Positions 45,896 to 54,858 of a DNA stretch of 64,000 nt are shown piece after piece. Location of the stretch: the NCBI GenBank assembly GCA_963665185.2, contig CAXXPO010000003.1, positions 124,001 through 188,000 on the forward strand. The letters are read 5' to 3'. The notes under the pieces were generated by a model that saw only the letters and a list, made by a program, of their open reading frames with translations, made no database searches and was not told the DNA's origin. Each line of letters starts with the position of its first letter. Position 1 is the stretch's first letter. This stretch comes from G963665185 sp963665185 (GTDB lineage: Bacteria; Desulfobacterota; Desulfovibrionia; Desulfovibrionales; Desulfovibrionaceae). The position numbers and the translations under genes are program-made.

Positions 45896-46021
45896 GAGGC
45901 TGGGGAGAAAGGTCGGAACACGAGGCGCAAAAAAAAAATCAAGCCCCTCGCGTATTCTTACATACGCGAGGGGCTTGATTTTTTTACGGCAACGAAGTGA
46001 GCGGGCCTTTCTAGCCAGTCT
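45896..46021. repeat. Dispersed element, copy F, containing a 24-bp terminator hairpin
   Basis: Left end GAGGCTGGGGAGAAAGG and right end TCTAGCCAGTCT match the ends of copy B in relaxed form; inside are GAGGCGCAA, CGCGTATTCTTACATACGC and GGCAACGAAGTGAGCGGGCC. The central hairpin has grown to 24 perfect pairs (45932-45955 with 45962-45985), A-run on one side and T-run on the other, so it is a strong bidirectional terminator between trmJ and the convergent fadL-like gene. The right end touches the fadL-like stop. Confidence 0.8.
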
Positions 46022-47262
46022 CAGAATTTATAGCCGACGCTCAACCCCACCATATGTGCGTCGCCGTTTTCAAAGCTGGACTCAACCACGCCGTCCTCAG
46101 GACGCGCATCCACGTCCCGGCCCAATATCCAGAGATAGGAATAGGAAACGTCGAAATTCCAACTGCCGTATTTGACCCCGGTTCCCAGGGAGAATATCTG
46201 CCGGTCGTTGGCCGGGACAAGATAGTCGGCGTATCCGTCGCGTATCGGGGATTCGTCGTAGACGTACCCGGCGCGCAGGTCCAGCCAGGGCAAAATCCCG
46301 TACTCCACGCCCAGACAGTAGCGGAAAACGTCCTTGTAGTTTTTTTCCGACATCGAAGACGTGCTGGCGGGATTGGTCGGAACCAGCGGGTCGGCATAGT
46401 TGATGGTCATGCTCTTGTAGGTGGACCAACGCGTCCAGACGATGTCGCCCTCCACACTCAGGTTGTCCAGAATCTCATAGGAGACACCCGCCTGGATGGA
46501 ATCCGGAAGGATAACCGTTCCCCATACGTCCGTATCGTTGAAAAAGCTGGAAGGCATGCCTGCGGGCCGACTGAACGAGGCACGACCCGAAACGCGCTGT
46601 TTCATCTGGCTGCGATAGGAAATACCGAAACGCAGGGGATCAATGGGATGATAGAGCGCCGAAAGGTTCAGGCCGATCCCCAGGCTGTCTCCGGTCACGG
46701 AGGCGTCCAGGTCGCCCCATGGCGTGGCCCGTTTCTTTTTCTGCGTATAGTCGAAATACATGGCTTCCATGCCTACGCCCACGGACAGCTCGTCGGTGAT
46801 CTTGTAGGCAAGCCCCGGCACGACGGAGGAACTGAGGATCTGGGCGTAGTAGGAATTGTAGCGGCCCGGCCAGGCAGGATCAAACTCCGCGGAAAGGCCG
46901 AAACGGGTGAACATGCCCACGCCCATCCACAAACGGTCGGTGAGCTGCTGGGTGTAGTAGCCATGAGGAGGGGTCCAATGCGAGGATTCGCCCCGGTATT
47001 TCCCCTGAGGGGTCAAGACGTCCTGGTGGGGCTGGATGATGGTGACGCCGCCCAAAAGGTGTCCGCCTTCCAGCTGGGTCATGCCTGCGATGTTGGTGGC
47101 CATGGCCGAGGCATCGCCGGGATTGGCAACCACGGCGCCGCCCAGGGCATTGCCGCTGGCGCTGAATTCGTACATGGCAAACCCTGCGGAAAACGCAGGC
47201 GTGGACAGCAGACAGAACAAAAGTGCAGCGGCCAGAGCCGCATGCAGCGCTGGTTTCTTCAT
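46021..47262 (-). CDS. FadL/OmpP1-type outer-membrane porin
   Basis: 413 residues. Signal peptide (KKPALHAALAAALLFCLLST, PAFSAGF) then AMYEFSASGNALGGAVVANP, the N-terminal hatch of OmpP1/FadL/TodX proteins. Later strands alternate hydrophobic and aromatic residues, ending in HMVGLSVGYKF with a terminal Phe as in many barrels. Imports hydrophobic compounds such as long-chain fatty acids or aromatic hydrocarbons; substrate unknown. ATG 47262 with GAGGGG upstream. Confidence 0.92.
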   Translation of the reverse strand: MKKPALHAALAAALLFCLLSTPAFSAGFAMYEFSASGNALGGAVVANPGDASAMATNIAGMTQLEGGHLLGGVTIIQPHQDVLTPQGKYRGESSHWTPPHGYYTQQLTDRLWMGVGMFTRFGLSAEFDPAWPGRYNSYYAQILSSSVVPGLAYKITDELSVGVGMEAMYFDYTQKKKRATPWGDLDASVTGDSLGIGLNLSALYHPIDPLRFGISYRSQMKQRVSGRASFSRPAGMPSSFFNDTDVWGTVILPDSIQAGVSYEILDNLSVEGDIVWTRWSTYKSMTINYADPLVPTNPASTSSMSEKNYKDVFRYCLGVEYGILPWLDLRAGYVYDESPIRDGYADYLVPANDRQIFSLGTGVKYGSWNFDVSYSYLWILGRDVDARPEDGVVESSFENGDAHMVGLSVGYKF

Positions 47263-47617
47263 CGCAGACCCCTCATGCAAATAGATTGTACGAATATGTT
47301 TCAAACAGTAGGTATGCCAAACGGCAGCCAAGGCAGTACCCGACTTGACCTGAAAAATCCAGCTATTATTACGGGATGGTTACAATACGGACCTGCCTGC
47401 GCCATCCGGACCGGGCAGGTTGAAAGGCGGGAAAATGACTTATTTCAAAACGGAAAGTCTTCAGCGACATGTTTCCCGTGTCGCGTTCGCCAATTCCCGT
47501 CTCCAGTGAGCGCCTGCAAAAAGCGGCACTGGCCACGGGCGAGCCTGACCGGGACGAAGCCGCGTTTTCAGGCAGTGCGGCCGCCGCCGGATGCGCGCGT
47601 ATTCGACGGACATCACG
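47263..47617. other. Upstream region of the FadL-type gene
   Basis: 355 bases between two minus-strand genes. Part is AT-rich (near 47340-47450). No terminator of the deacetylase-like gene and no clear promoter was found. Confidence 0.5.
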
Positions 47618-48946
47618 CTAGAAACCGACCTGCCGATAATCCCTGTCCAGCCGGTTGATGAGCTGCACGTAACGGTAGCCGCCCTTGAGCTGGGCGTTTT
47701 CAAAAGCCTTGTAGCCTTCGTCGCGGCAGGCCGGACAGGCGTTGATGGGAATTTCAATGCCCATGCTGCGCGGAATAACATTGGACCTGGTTTCCATGAC
47801 CAGTACGCCGGGGCATTTGCCGCAATCGTAAATCATCTCCCGCTGCAACTCCTCGATGCCGTCCGTGTCGTAAAAGATGTTCTTGTCCCGGACAAAATAG
47901 CCGCCGCTCTTGCGCAATGTCTCGTCCTTGGGCGGATGAAGATACAGCTTGAACATCTCCCGGCAGAGCTGTTCAAGGTAGCCGTCTATGCGCGGGTCCT
48001 GGCGCAGTTTGTCCTTGAACCCGGCCCGTTCCAGATCCGGCTCGGCCACATGGGAATAATCCAGCCCGGCCATGGCCAGCACAATGGCCAGGTTCACGTA
48101 GGGCAACGCGCCCTGGATGGCGTAGCCGCCTTCCAGCACGGCAATATCCGGGTTGAGCAGTTCGTTGAGCCGTCCGTATCCCCTGGCCGTGACGTTCATG
48201 TTGGTGATGGGATCGGTGAAATGGTTGTCCTGCCCTGCCGAATTGATCACCAGATCGGGCTTGAAGTCGTCCAGTACGGGCCGGATGAAGTTTTCCATGA
48301 CATACAGGAAGCCTTCGTCGGATGTCCCCGGAGGCAGGGGGATGTTCAGAGTCCGCCCGCGCGCGGCCGGGCCGCCCAGCTCGTAGGGGAAGCCCGTGCC
48401 CGGAAAAATGGTGCGCCCGTCCTGGTGCAGGGAGATGAACAGCACGTCCGGGTCGTTCCAGTAGATGTCCTGGGTTCCGTCGCCATGGTGGCAGTCCGTG
48501 TCCACGATGGCGATACGCTTGGGACCGTATGTTTCCCGGATGTGTTCTATCATCACGGCTTCGATGTTCACATTGCAGAAGCCCCGCGAACCGTGCACGG
48601 TCTTCATGGCGTGGTGCCCGGGAGGACGGACCAGGGCAAAGGCCTTGTCGCACCGCCCGGTCATGACCAGATCGGCCGCCTTCATTGCGCCGCCCGCGGA
48701 AATCAGGTGCGAGCGCGTGGCCACGCTTTCCACATCGGGGTAGCAGAAATGCGTCCGCTCCACTTCCGCCCGCCCGGCCACCAGGGGCTTGAACTCGGTA
48801 ATGCCCTCGATATCGAAAACGCCCTCTTCCATGAGCTGGTCATAGGTGTAGAGCAGGCGTTCCTCCCGTTCCGGGTGGGTCGGGCTGATGGCCCAGTCAA
48901 AGGCCGGGAAAAATATGACGCCGAGCGATTGTACGGCTTTCAGCAT
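47618..48946 (-). CDS. Histone-deacetylase-family amidohydrolase
   Basis: 442 residues. Zinc-dependent deacetylase motifs: RPPGHHA, IVDTDCHHGDGTQDIYW and ISLHQDGRTIFPGTG. Later NSAGQDNHFTDP lies at the second metal-ligand region. Acts on acetyl-lysine, acetylpolyamines or acyl groups; substrate unknown. The last 60 residues include CGKCP and CPACRDEG, which could form a zinc site and are unusual. The start overlaps the end of the HyuA-like gene by seven bases, so they are coupled. Confidence 0.88.
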   Translation of the reverse strand: MLKAVQSLGVIFFPAFDWAISPTHPEREERLLYTYDQLMEEGVFDIEGITEFKPLVAGRAEVERTHFCYPDVESVATRSHLISAGGAMKAADLVMTGRCDKAFALVRPPGHHAMKTVHGSRGFCNVNIEAVMIEHIRETYGPKRIAIVDTDCHHGDGTQDIYWNDPDVLFISLHQDGRTIFPGTGFPYELGGPAARGRTLNIPLPPGTSDEGFLYVMENFIRPVLDDFKPDLVINSAGQDNHFTDPITNMNVTARGYGRLNELLNPDIAVLEGGYAIQGALPYVNLAIVLAMAGLDYSHVAEPDLERAGFKDKLRQDPRIDGYLEQLCREMFKLYLHPPKDETLRKSGGYFVRDKNIFYDTDGIEELQREMIYDCGKCPGVLVMETRSNVIPRSMGIEIPINACPACRDEGYKAFENAQLKGGYRYVQLINRLDRDYRQVGF

Positions 48947-50625
48947 AAGCGCCCCAGAAGATTTTTATAACGGTGCAGAATGCCGGGTTTGATCTGGCAT
49001 TTGACGCGGATGTTCCTGCCGGTCAGACGCGACCCGCTGACCATGTTGAAGGAGGAGGCCTGGGTGACCTGCGTGTTTTCCTCGCGCGCCGGGATGCCTT
49101 CCTGGCGCAGATGGTTCAGCAGGTGGCTGCGCGCGTCGCGCACGGCCTCGTCCAGATCATAGTCGGCCTCGACGGCCTTGGACAGGCCGATGCTGGGAAT
49201 GTGCATGCGCAGCCGTTCCGTATCTGCGAAAAGTTCCACGTTGTGCGTGGTCCGGGTCAGGGCCGCCCCCACGGCATTGGCGACCCCGTGGTGTTCCGGC
49301 ACACTCACCGAAAGCTTGAACGCCTTGAACAGCGGCTCCTGAAACACCTTGGCCGGGCCGCCCATCACGTACACCTTTTTGGGCACGATGCGCGCGTCTT
49401 CCAGCAATTCATGGATCGTGTACACGGGTTTGGCGTTGATGGCCTTCACCAGTTCCCGCGAAGCCGTGACGATCAGCTCCACGGCCCGGTTCACGGCCCG
49501 TCTGGCCAAAATTTCCGGCTTGATGGACCGCTGTCCGGCAAAGGCCGCGAACAGTTCCTTGGAACGGGCCACGTCGCCCATGTCGGATTTTTCCAGGTAG
49601 ACGAAGGCGTCTATCAGTGTGGGATGTTCCCCGCCCTGCGCCAGGGACGGTCCCAGACGGCGCGGTCCCACATGGATCTCGTCGCCCAGCACGCTCAGGG
49701 CCGAATCCCCTCCCACGCCGATGGATTGCGTAAGCAACGCCCGAACCAACGTGGGGTACGAGCCGATGGAAATGCCGTCCATCTCCATGAGCGGCGCGCC
49801 CGAGGCGAACACGGCAATGTCCGTGGTCGTGCCGCCGATGTCCAGGATGATGGAATCCAGGGCGATGTCGCACATGGAAATGATGCCCATGACGCTGGCC
49901 GCCGGGCCGGACAGAATGGATTCCACGGGATGTCTGCGCGCCAGGGAAAGCGGCATGGTTCCGCCGTCGGCCTTGAGGATGTTCACCCTGGCCCCGATGC
50001 CCCGCCTGCGCAGGCTGGAGCTTATTGCCTCGGCAAAGCCGTCGAACAGGCTCCAGACCGCGGAATTGAAATAGGCCGAGGCGATGCGCCGGGGAAAATT
50101 CAGCCGTCCGGTCAGCTCGTGGCCCATGGTCACCACGTCCGCATCCACCCTGTCCTCAATCGCCGCAACCATGGACTGTTCCAGGGCCGGATTGCGCGGG
50201 GAAAACTTGCCCACCACGGCAAACGACCTGATGCCCTTTTCCGCGCACATGGCCACTGCCTTGCCCAGCTCCGCCTTGTCCAGCGGGGCGACCACATTGC
50301 CCCGATGGTCGGTGGAGCCCGAAAGCACGTGAAAGTCCGGGCAGATCATGAAATGCGACGGGTCCACCCCCGGCCCTCCGGCCACCAGCACGGCAACCGG
50401 CGCGGTTCGGCCCTCCACGATGGCGTTGGTGGTCAGGGTGGTGCTCAGGTTCACCCGCTCGATGTCGAACGGGTCCACATCCGCACAGACCTTGTCCAGG
50501 ACCGCGTCAATGGAAACCAGCAGATCCTCGTGGTCCGTCACCACCTTGAAGGTGGCCGCAATGCCCGTATCGTCGATGAGCACCGCGTCCGTGTGCGTAC
50601 CGCCCACATCTATTCCCAGAAGCAT
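48940..50625 (-). CDS. HyuA-like hydantoinase/oxoprolinase-family protein
   Basis: 561 residues. LGIDVGGTHTDAVLIDD, LSTTLTTNAIVEGR and SGPAASVMGI are phosphate-binding and family motifs of HyuA, an ATP-dependent ring-opening enzyme subunit. SIILDIGGTTTDIAVF is the second ATPase motif. No HyuB partner is seen. ATG 50625 is chosen because GGAGAGAG precedes it. The substrate is unknown. Confidence 0.88.
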   Translation of the reverse strand: MLLGIDVGGTHTDAVLIDDTGIAATFKVVTDHEDLLVSIDAVLDKVCADVDPFDIERVNLSTTLTTNAIVEGRTAPVAVLVAGGPGVDPSHFMICPDFHVLSGSTDHRGNVVAPLDKAELGKAVAMCAEKGIRSFAVVGKFSPRNPALEQSMVAAIEDRVDADVVTMGHELTGRLNFPRRIASAYFNSAVWSLFDGFAEAISSSLRRRGIGARVNILKADGGTMPLSLARRHPVESILSGPAASVMGIISMCDIALDSIILDIGGTTTDIAVFASGAPLMEMDGISIGSYPTLVRALLTQSIGVGGDSALSVLGDEIHVGPRRLGPSLAQGGEHPTLIDAFVYLEKSDMGDVARSKELFAAFAGQRSIKPEILARRAVNRAVELIVTASRELVKAINAKPVYTIHELLEDARIVPKKVYVMGGPAKVFQEPLFKAFKLSVSVPEHHGVANAVGAALTRTTHNVELFADTERLRMHIPSIGLSKAVEADYDLDEAVRDARSHLLNHLRQEGIPAREENTQVTQASSFNMVSGSRLTGRNIRVKCQIKPGILHRYKNLLGRLC

Positions 50626-50866
50626 TTGCTCTCTCCGCTCCGTTGAACTCCAAACCACCCACAAACCGAGTCCATCCATTAGCACCACAGCCACGGCACG
50701 TCCATGGAACCGGCAACCGCTTACCGGAGAATTTCTACCGCAGACAGACCAGAAGCTCCGCCCCGCAGGTTGCTTGCAAAGTACAATCCGCCAGGGCACG
50801 ATGGCCCCGGTCCCGACCGTCTGCAGACGGGTGGTTCCGGTATATCCGCTGCGGACGGCTTTTTCC

Positions 50867-52609
50867 CTACTCTGCCAGCTTCATTATTTCTCCGGCATAC
50901 CGTGCCTTGAGCGCATCGAGATAGTCCTGGCTCTGCGGTCCCTTCCAGGTGACGACCTCCATGAAGCGCTTGGGGATACGCACTCCGGCCGGATCGTATC
51001 CGGTCCGTACGCGCAGGTTCCAACGCATGCGCTGCACACGGCCCGAGGCATTGTGCATATCCGCGGCAAGGTCGTTCAGGCCGACGCTTTGCAGACATTC
51101 TGCGAGAAGTTCGTCGTTGTACACGCCGCGGGCGAAAAGGCAGGAGACCAGGCTGGTCAGCAGGCAGCGGGCCTGTTCGTCGCCGACCAGAAAATCCACG
51201 GCCTTTTCCACGTCCTGCTCCTTGTGCTTCTGGTCGTAGGCGTAGCCGCCCGAATCCAGATGCGAGTGACGGAAGCCGAGTCCCTGGGCGACCCAGAAGA
51301 CTTCGCCCGTGGCATATCCGGCCATTTCCTGACCCAGGACGCAGGCGTAGTCGCTGCCGCCGTAGATGTCCGCGGCATGCAACGCCCCCTTGGCCAGGGC
51401 CTTGTAAAAGTCGTTGGAGGCATGGCCGAGATTCCAGATGGCCTCGCGGTACCCGTCCGTGCCGCCGAAACGCAAGGCCACTTTGGTCTGCTCCTCGGTG
51501 AGGACGCCCTTTTCCATGGCCTCGGTGGCCCAGGCCAGGGCCACGCCCGCGCTCATGCAGTCCAGCCCCTGCTTTTCCACATCGTCGAGCAGAAGAAGCA
51601 CGTCGCCGCCGTCGTACACGCCGAGCATGGCGCCCATGGCAAAAATCGGCTCATGGTCGTAGGTGACCTGTCGGTACATGAAACGGTGGTCGTCCTGGAA
51701 CTGACGGCGCAGCATGCCCAGATGAATGCAGCCCACGGGGCAGCCCGAGCAGGCTGCGTTGCGCAGCAGCAGATCCTTGGCAAAGGTTTCGCCGGAAATG
51801 TTCACGGCCTTTGGTTCCGTGGTCTTTTGCAGATTCTCCAAAGGCAGGGACTTGAGTTCGTTGAGCGGGATGACGTTAATGGGCGTACCCAGATTGTGGT
51901 ACTTGCGCATCATGTCCGTGGCGGTCATGTCCTCGTAGACCTTGCGAAATATCTTGTTGTATCCCTTGGCGTCGTCGGGCAGGGGCAGGTTGGCGTCGCC
52001 CTGGATGACGATTCCCTTGAGGTTCTTGGACCCCATGACCGACCCCGCGCCCAGACGCCCGAAATGGCGGAAGGTGTCCACATTGATGCAGGCGTAGGAA
52101 GAACCGGTCTCCCCTGCCGGGCCGATGCGCAGGATGCTGCGATGGCCCGAGCTGCCGGGAAAGGTGCGGCGCAGGATGCGGCCCGAGGTCAGGGCGCTGG
52201 CTCCCCACAGGAAGGTGGCGTCCCTGACCTGGAATCCCCGGCTGGAAACATTGGCCGCCGACGGCTGCGGGGCGCGGCCCGTAAAGACGACCGCCTCGTA
52301 TCCGGTAAAACGCATGGCCAGGGCCATGCGGCCTCCGGCATGGGACTCGGCGTATTGCTCGTGGTACGGCGACTTGAAGCCGCAAACCACCTTGCTCATC
52401 AGGGGGAAGTAGCCGGTCAGCGGTCCGATGGCGAAAATAAGGGGCTGGTCCGGGTGGTCGTAGGGCGCGTCGGGCAGGCCGAACTCGTTGTACAGGGCGG
52501 CGGCCAAGCCGCTGCCGCCGATGCACTCGTTGACGTCTCCGAAATGGAGGACATCGCCCTTGCCCGAGTCCAGGTGGATTCTGAGAACACGGAACGGTCT
52601 ACCGGTCAT
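50867..52609 (-). CDS. Aldehyde:ferredoxin oxidoreductase (AOR family)
   Basis: 580 residues. The N-terminal region binds the bis-pterin W/Mo cofactor (IGPLTGYFPLMSKVVCGFKS, SHAGGRMALAMRF). The Fe-S motif is CSGCPVGCIHLG with a distal Cys (YACVLGQE). FGRLGAGSVMGSKNLKGIVI is diagnostic. It oxidises aldehydes to acids with ferredoxin as acceptor. ATG 52609 with GGAGG upstream overlaps the polyferredoxin gene by 11 bases. Confidence 0.92.
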   Translation of the reverse strand: MTGRPFRVLRIHLDSGKGDVLHFGDVNECIGGSGLAAALYNEFGLPDAPYDHPDQPLIFAIGPLTGYFPLMSKVVCGFKSPYHEQYAESHAGGRMALAMRFTGYEAVVFTGRAPQPSAANVSSRGFQVRDATFLWGASALTSGRILRRTFPGSSGHRSILRIGPAGETGSSYACINVDTFRHFGRLGAGSVMGSKNLKGIVIQGDANLPLPDDAKGYNKIFRKVYEDMTATDMMRKYHNLGTPINVIPLNELKSLPLENLQKTTEPKAVNISGETFAKDLLLRNAACSGCPVGCIHLGMLRRQFQDDHRFMYRQVTYDHEPIFAMGAMLGVYDGGDVLLLLDDVEKQGLDCMSAGVALAWATEAMEKGVLTEEQTKVALRFGGTDGYREAIWNLGHASNDFYKALAKGALHAADIYGGSDYACVLGQEMAGYATGEVFWVAQGLGFRHSHLDSGGYAYDQKHKEQDVEKAVDFLVGDEQARCLLTSLVSCLFARGVYNDELLAECLQSVGLNDLAADMHNASGRVQRMRWNLRVRTGYDPAGVRIPKRFMEVVTWKGPQSQDYLDALKARYAGEIMKLAE

Positions 52610-53093
52610 GTGCGCCTCCTTCTTCGAGAGCGTCGGAAGTGCCTGGGGCGGAGATCCCTTCCGCAGGGCATGTTCCTTCCCGGCAGACATGCTCGTGTTT
52701 TTCAAGAAGCTCGAGACAGCCGTGCGGACAGAATTGCACGCACCGTCCGCAGTGAATGCAGACGTAGGTGTTGCCTGTTTCGTCCTGGGCTATGGCATCC
52801 ACCGGGCAGGCCAGGACGCACTGGCCGCAACGGATGCACAGGTCCTTTTTCACCTTGACCCCGCCGCCCTTGCGATCCGTGAGCGCGCCGGTGGGGCAGG
52901 CGGCGGCGCAGGGGGCCGGGTCGCAGGCCAGACAAAGCTGGGCTTCGTACCCGGTGGTGATGCCGCCGCTGGAACGGATACGGATGCCCGCGGCGCTCCA
53001 GGACAATTGCTTGTGCACCAGCCGGGCGCAGGCCAGGGAACATGAATGACACCCGATGCAGCGGTCCATCCGCGAGGCGCGCAGGACTTTCAT
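52599..53093 (-). CDS. 4Fe-4S polyferredoxin (AOR electron-transfer subunit)
   Basis: 164 residues with four Cys-rich clusters: CIGCHSCSLAC, CLACDPAPCAAACP, CIRCGQCVLACP and CIHCGRCVQFCP. HycB/DMSO-B-like. It would take electrons from the aldehyde oxidoreductase. GGAGGATTCC precedes ATG 53093. No signal peptide, so cytoplasmic. Upstream 217 bases hold repeat copy E. Confidence 0.92.
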   Translation of the reverse strand: MKVLRASRMDRCIGCHSCSLACARLVHKQLSWSAAGIRIRSSGGITTGYEAQLCLACDPAPCAAACPTGALTDRKGGGVKVKKDLCIRCGQCVLACPVDAIAQDETGNTYVCIHCGRCVQFCPHGCLELLEKHEHVCREGTCPAEGISAPGTSDALEEGGAHDR

Positions 53094-53131
53094 GGAATCC
53101 TCCAGGAGAGTGAACCGGTTTTTCCGGTGAG

Positions 53132-53254
53132 CAGACCGTTGAAAAATGCGAGCCTGCCGGGTTGTCTCACAAAATTCGAAACCAGCGAATACCTCAGACA
53201 CCCGCAGGTTTGAACTTTCTTATACCTTGCTCTCGCACATTTTTAAACAGCCTG
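53132..53254 (+). repeat. Dispersed ~120-bp element, copy E
   Basis: 123 bp with extended imperfect ends: CAGACCGTTGAAAAATGCGA at the left mirrors the right end TTTTTAAACAGCCTG. Inside are the AATACCTCAGACACCCGCAG and GGTTTGAACTTTCTTATACC blocks in B orientation. It lies between ferredoxin and malQ. Confidence 0.8.
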
Positions 53255-53310
53255 TATTTTTTACAGGATGTTCAGGAAAGCCGACAGTACAGCCGACGGC
53301 TCTGATTTTT

Positions 53311-54810
53311 TTAAATTCTGCCGAAAAGTCCGGTCAACTCGAGCAATTCCTTTTCCAGGGTTGCGTCAAGCTGGTCGGTCGACACGCGCCAGCGCCAGTT
53401 TCCATTGGCCACGGAAGGCGTGTTCATGCGCGCCTTCTCGTCCAGACCAAGCAGGTCCTGCATGGGAAAGACCGCCAGATGGGCGCACGAGGACATGGTC
53501 AGCCGGACAAGAGCGCGGGCAATGGTCTCCTCGGTGGGAACGGTTCCCAGATAGGCGGCCAGACGTTCTCGGTCTTCCTGCGTGGTTTCGGCCTTGAACC
53601 AGCCGCGCGTGGTGTTGTTGTCATGCGTTCCGGTGTAGGCCACGCAGTGGGGGATGTGGTTGTGCAGGGCATCCACGTTGTTGCCGATCCCGTTGCCAAA
53701 GGAAAACTGAACGATCTTCATGCCGGGCAGACGGAAGGTGTCGCGCAGTTCGCGCACGTCCGGAGTGATGACGCCCAGGTCCTCTGCAATGATGGGCAGG
53801 GAGGCGAAACGGGCGGCCAGGGTCTCGAAGAAATCCATGCCCGGCGCGTCCACCCATTCGCCGTTGATGGCGGTCCTTTCTCCGGCCGGGATTTCCCAGT
53901 ACCCTGCAAAGCCCCGGAAATGGTCGATGCGGATCATGTCGTACAGTTCGATGTTTCGGCCCACGCGGCGAACCCACCAGGAGTAGTCGTCGTGTTTCAG
54001 GGCGTCCCAGTCGAAGACCGGATTCCCCCAGAGCTGGCCGGTCTCGCTGAAGTAGTCGGGCGGCACGCCGGCCACGAACCGTGGATGCCTGTCGTAGTCG
54101 AGTTTGAAATACTGCGGATTCGCCCAGACGTCGGCGGAGTCGAAGGTGACGTAGATGGGCGCGTCGCCCACCATCTGTATGCGCCGTTCGTTGCAATAGG
54201 TTTTGAGGTCCTTCCATTGCCGATCGAAAAGGTACTGAACGAACTTGATGAAGTTGATTTCCGTATGCATTTCCCCGACCACCCTTTGGAGCGCCTCGGG
54301 ATGACGGTCGCGCAGGTCCAGGGGCCACTGGTCCCAGACCTGTCCCTGAAAACGGTCCTTGATGACCGTGAACAGGGCGAAATCGTCAAGCCACCCGGCA
54401 TTCCGGGTGCAAAAATCCTGAAAGGCCGGGTCGCTGTCCAGACGATCTTCCCGATGGCCGAAGGCGGCCCGCAGGATTCGTTCCTTGATCTTCTCCGCGG
54501 ATTCGTAATCCGCCAGATGCGGGGGAAAGGTGAAGTGCGGTCCGATGTCGCTTTCGTGAATGAAGCCGTCCTGCACGAGCCTGCGCGGGCTGATGAACAG
54601 CCTGTTTCCGGCAAAGGCGGACGAACTGGAATAGGGGGAATTGCCGATGGCCGGGGAGGTCGGCCCCATGGGCAGAATCTGCCAGACGCTTTGCCCGGAA
54701 GCCGAAAGAAAGTCGGCGAACCGATATGCTTCTGGACCGAAATCTCCAATGCCGAACTCGCCCGGCAGGCTGGTTATGTGCAAAAGCACTCCGCTTCCGC
54801 GTCTCCGCAT
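53311..54810 (-). CDS. malQ: 4-alpha-glucanotransferase (amylomaltase)
   Basis: 499 residues, GH77. Segments: RGSGVLLHITSLPGEFGIGD at the start, IRIDHFRGFAGYWEIPAGE with nucleophile Asp, IAEDLGVITPDV and GTHDNNTTRGWF. It rearranges maltodextrins, giving maltose and glucose. GGGAGG precedes ATG 54810. It follows treZ by 48 bases in one operon. Confidence 0.94.
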   Translation of the reverse strand: MRRRGSGVLLHITSLPGEFGIGDFGPEAYRFADFLSASGQSVWQILPMGPTSPAIGNSPYSSSSAFAGNRLFISPRRLVQDGFIHESDIGPHFTFPPHLADYESAEKIKERILRAAFGHREDRLDSDPAFQDFCTRNAGWLDDFALFTVIKDRFQGQVWDQWPLDLRDRHPEALQRVVGEMHTEINFIKFVQYLFDRQWKDLKTYCNERRIQMVGDAPIYVTFDSADVWANPQYFKLDYDRHPRFVAGVPPDYFSETGQLWGNPVFDWDALKHDDYSWWVRRVGRNIELYDMIRIDHFRGFAGYWEIPAGERTAINGEWVDAPGMDFFETLAARFASLPIIAEDLGVITPDVRELRDTFRLPGMKIVQFSFGNGIGNNVDALHNHIPHCVAYTGTHDNNTTRGWFKAETTQEDRERLAAYLGTVPTEETIARALVRLTMSSCAHLAVFPMQDLLGLDEKARMNTPSVANGNWRWRVSTDQLDATLEKELLELTGLFGRI

Positions 54811-54858
54811 GATGCCTCCCTTCGTTTGAACGGGCAAAGGCCCGGCCGATCCGTGAAA

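Noticed and set aside
45783..46175. Plus-strand open frame of 130 codons rich in Arg/Lys after trmJ.
   Set aside because: It runs through a dispersed repeat and a terminator hairpin and overlaps the end of the fadL-like gene; no ribosome-binding site.
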